A DNA stretch of 14,315 nt, from the NCBI GenBank assembly GCA_900550005.1, contig URQL01000024.1:1-14315 (forward strand), in the 5' to 3' direction. The position numbers and the translations under genes are program-made. Position 1 is the stretch's first letter. Each line of letters opens with the position of its first letter. The notes under the pieces are model-generated. The model ran no database searches. It was not told the DNA's origin and saw nothing but the letters and a program-made list of their open reading frames with translations. This stretch comes from an uncultured Erysipelotrichaceae bacterium. Its GTDB lineage: Bacteria; Bacillota_I; Bacilli_A; Erysipelotrichales; Coprobacillaceae. Of this stretch, positions 13,181-14,315 are shown in pieces.

Positions 13181-13213
13181 AAAGATAATGAGGATTACTC
13201 ATTATCTTTTTTT
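13179..13213. terminator. Bidirectional intrinsic terminator between trxA and the lipid kinase gene
   Basis: A perfect 14-bp stem (13179-13192 and 13198-13211; arms start AAAAAGATAA and CTCATTATC) with a 5-nt loop, followed by T to 13213 on the plus strand and by a T run on the minus strand. Both stop codons touch it: the end of the trxA TAA is in the left arm, and the kinase stop is in the loop. Confidence 0.88.
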
Positions 13214-14097
13214 GGTATTATGACTTTAATTGCTTTAGGGATAATATTAATTTCAATAGGTAATTGATTTGCTTTCTCACCATCGATATCTAAAACAAGA
13301 TTTTTAGATGAAGATAGCTTGATATTTTTAGCTTGACGGTAAATCACAAAAGGACTATCTAAATGTTTGTTTAGTAAGATATCTTTAGAAAGTGCGATCA
13401 AGTCTGTGATTTCACATTTTTTAACAATAAAGACATCTAAATAGCCATCATAAAGTTTAGCCGGTGAGGCAATTAAGAATCCTCCCACTAAACGCGAATT
13501 GGTTACTAGGAAAAGATAAGCCTCTTCATCAATAACTTCACTATCAATTTCAACATGTAAATCATAAGTTGTGCCAAGTTGATTTGGTAAACTTGCAATC
13601 CCATTTAAATAGTAGGCAAATGGACCTAGCACTGCTTTTTGTTTTTTATCAACAGTAAAGCCAATATCAGTAAACATTCCACCAGCAATCACATTGGCAA
13701 AATAGAGATCATTTGCTTTACCAACATCCATTTCAATGATATTAAAGTCTTTAATTGTTTTGACAATATCATCATGATTACTTGGTAAATGTAAAGCACG
13801 AGATAAATCATTTACGGTTCCAGCAGCGAGGATAAATAGGGGGATATCAATTTTCGCATCTATAATTCCATTGATTACTTCACTTTGTGTTCCATCGCCA
13901 CCAACAGCGATAATTAAATCAAATTGGTGTGCTGACAATGTTTGTAAGTAGTCATAAGCATCATGATTTCCTTTTGTATAGAAAACTTCGAATGTTTGAA
14001 TAACTTGATTTAAAATTAATTTTCCGATAAGTGTATCAAGCGATGCTTGAATATTTTTCCTTCCTGAAGAAGGATTAATGATGATTAAACAATTCAT
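13195..14097 (-). CDS. Diacylglycerol kinase family lipid kinase (YegS/DgkB/BmrU-like)
   Basis: Soluble lipid kinase of the DAGK catalytic family, which in Bacillota phosphorylates diacylglycerol to phosphatidic acid for reuse in phospholipid synthesis. Its 300 residues have INPSSGR (7-13), the nucleotide motif GGDGT (66-70), AAGTVNDLSR (91-100), which is the GTxNDFAR-type motif, and near the C-terminus DIDGEK, the usual DGE segment. The fold is distantly related to NAD kinase, also in this window. AAAGGAGGT lies about 7 nt upstream of the ATG. It could phosphorylate another lipid, so the substrate is only probable. Confidence 0.9.
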   Translation of the reverse strand: MNCLIIINPSSGRKNIQASLDTLIGKLILNQVIQTFEVFYTKGNHDAYDYLQTLSAHQFDLIIAVGGDGTQSEVINGIIDAKIDIPLFILAAGTVNDLSRALHLPSNHDDIVKTIKDFNIIEMDVGKANDLYFANVIAGGMFTDIGFTVDKKQKAVLGPFAYYLNGIASLPNQLGTTYDLHVEIDSEVIDEEAYLFLVTNSRLVGGFLIASPAKLYDGYLDVFIVKKCEITDLIALSKDILLNKHLDSPFVIYRQAKNIKLSSSKNLVLDIDGEKANQLPIEINIIPKAIKVIIPKKDNE

Positions 14098-14120
14098 CTT
14101 TTTACCTCCTTTATGCTTTC

Positions 14121-14126
14121 ATTATA
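14121..14126 (-). promoter_or_regulatory. Possible -10 of the lipid kinase promoter
   Basis: On the minus strand TATAAT (14126-14121) lies 24 nt upstream of the ATG. The -35 (TGTAGA or TTGTAG at long spacing) is poor. The leader would be short but would include the ribosome site, as for nadK and trxA. Confidence 0.4.
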
Positions 14127-14253
14127 ATCATTTAAAAAATAAAATCTACAAAAGATATAAAAAATGATGTGAAGAAAATGTCGATAAATAAATATACTTT
14201 GTTTAAAATGTGAAGTAATAAATAGAAAAAAAGCAAAAAAATGAAATAAATAA

Positions 14254-14282
14254 TTGACAAAATAGAAAAACAAGTCTATCAT
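14254..14282 (+). promoter_or_regulatory. Strong promoter reading out of the right edge
   Basis: A perfect TTGACA (14254-14259), a 17-nt spacer and TATCAT (14277-14282). Transcription would start near 14289 and leave the window. No start codon with a ribosome site is seen in the last 30 nt, so the gene or RNA it serves lies beyond the edge. Confidence 0.7.
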
Positions 14283-14315
14283 ATGACCATAATCTATCGA
14301 TAAAATACTGTGAAA

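Noticed and set aside
14094..14282. Minus-strand frame of 62 codons overlapping the lipid kinase start by four bases
   Set aside because: It is rich in Phe, Ile and Tyr as expected from translating an A-rich spacer, has no ribosome site, and covers the kinase promoter and ribosome site.

Overview
The window is AT-rich DNA with dense, strong Shine-Dalgarno sites. TGA is used as a stop (nadK and rnj both end in it), so the genetic code is the standard one. Gene content (RNase J, DegV, RodA, a YjbK-like CYTH protein beside NAD kinase and an RluD-type synthase, PFL fermentation) points to a low-GC Bacillota. An anaerobic or facultative fermenter of the Erysipelotrichia type is my best guess; this is inference from style and gene content, not a search result. 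I see no mobile elements, CRISPR arrays, rRNAs or tRNAs.

Layout. 1-2014: a left-truncated CYTH gene reads leftward, divergent from a translationally coupled nadK-rluD pair. 2028-3679: rodA (minus) is divergent from a small membrane-anchored protein with an EIIB-like domain that lacks the phosphorylatable cysteine. 3680-4006: a complex pflB control region with two good promoters, a Fur-box-like palindrome and other dyads. 4007-7381: the pyruvate formate-lyase locus. 7411-10951: a minus-strand block, with degV upstream, then the overlapping pair rnj-metallophosphoesterase. 11127-13180: a membrane protein, an MscS channel and thioredoxin on the plus strand. 13195-14097: a diacylglycerol-kinase-family lipid kinase on the minus strand. 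At the right edge a strong promoter fires out of the window.

The most interesting part is the PFL locus. The PflB polypeptide stops after 690 residues, right where the C-terminal glycyl-radical domain should begin. It has the active-site Cys-Cys pair (residues 409-410) but no RVSGYAV loop. That loop is supplied by a separate 79-residue protein encoded downstream. Between the two lies a third gene for a very acidic 66-residue protein. Its first 30 residues resemble the start of the glycyl-radical domain, but the radical loop is replaced by a segment containing C-x5-C. All three reading frames are in the same phase, each has its own ribosome binding site, and tandem stops separate them. This looks like a naturally split PFL with an added paralogous subunit or decoy. 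A strong terminator separates this trio from the activase gene pflA.

The housekeeping genes mostly look ordinary. The three convergent gene pairs (rluD/rodA, pflA/metallophosphoesterase, trxA/lipid kinase) each share one perfect hairpin that works as a terminator in both directions. Several genes have an in-frame upstream start codon that is contradicted by a promoter or Shine-Dalgarno site lying inside the extended reading frame; the starts given here take this into account.
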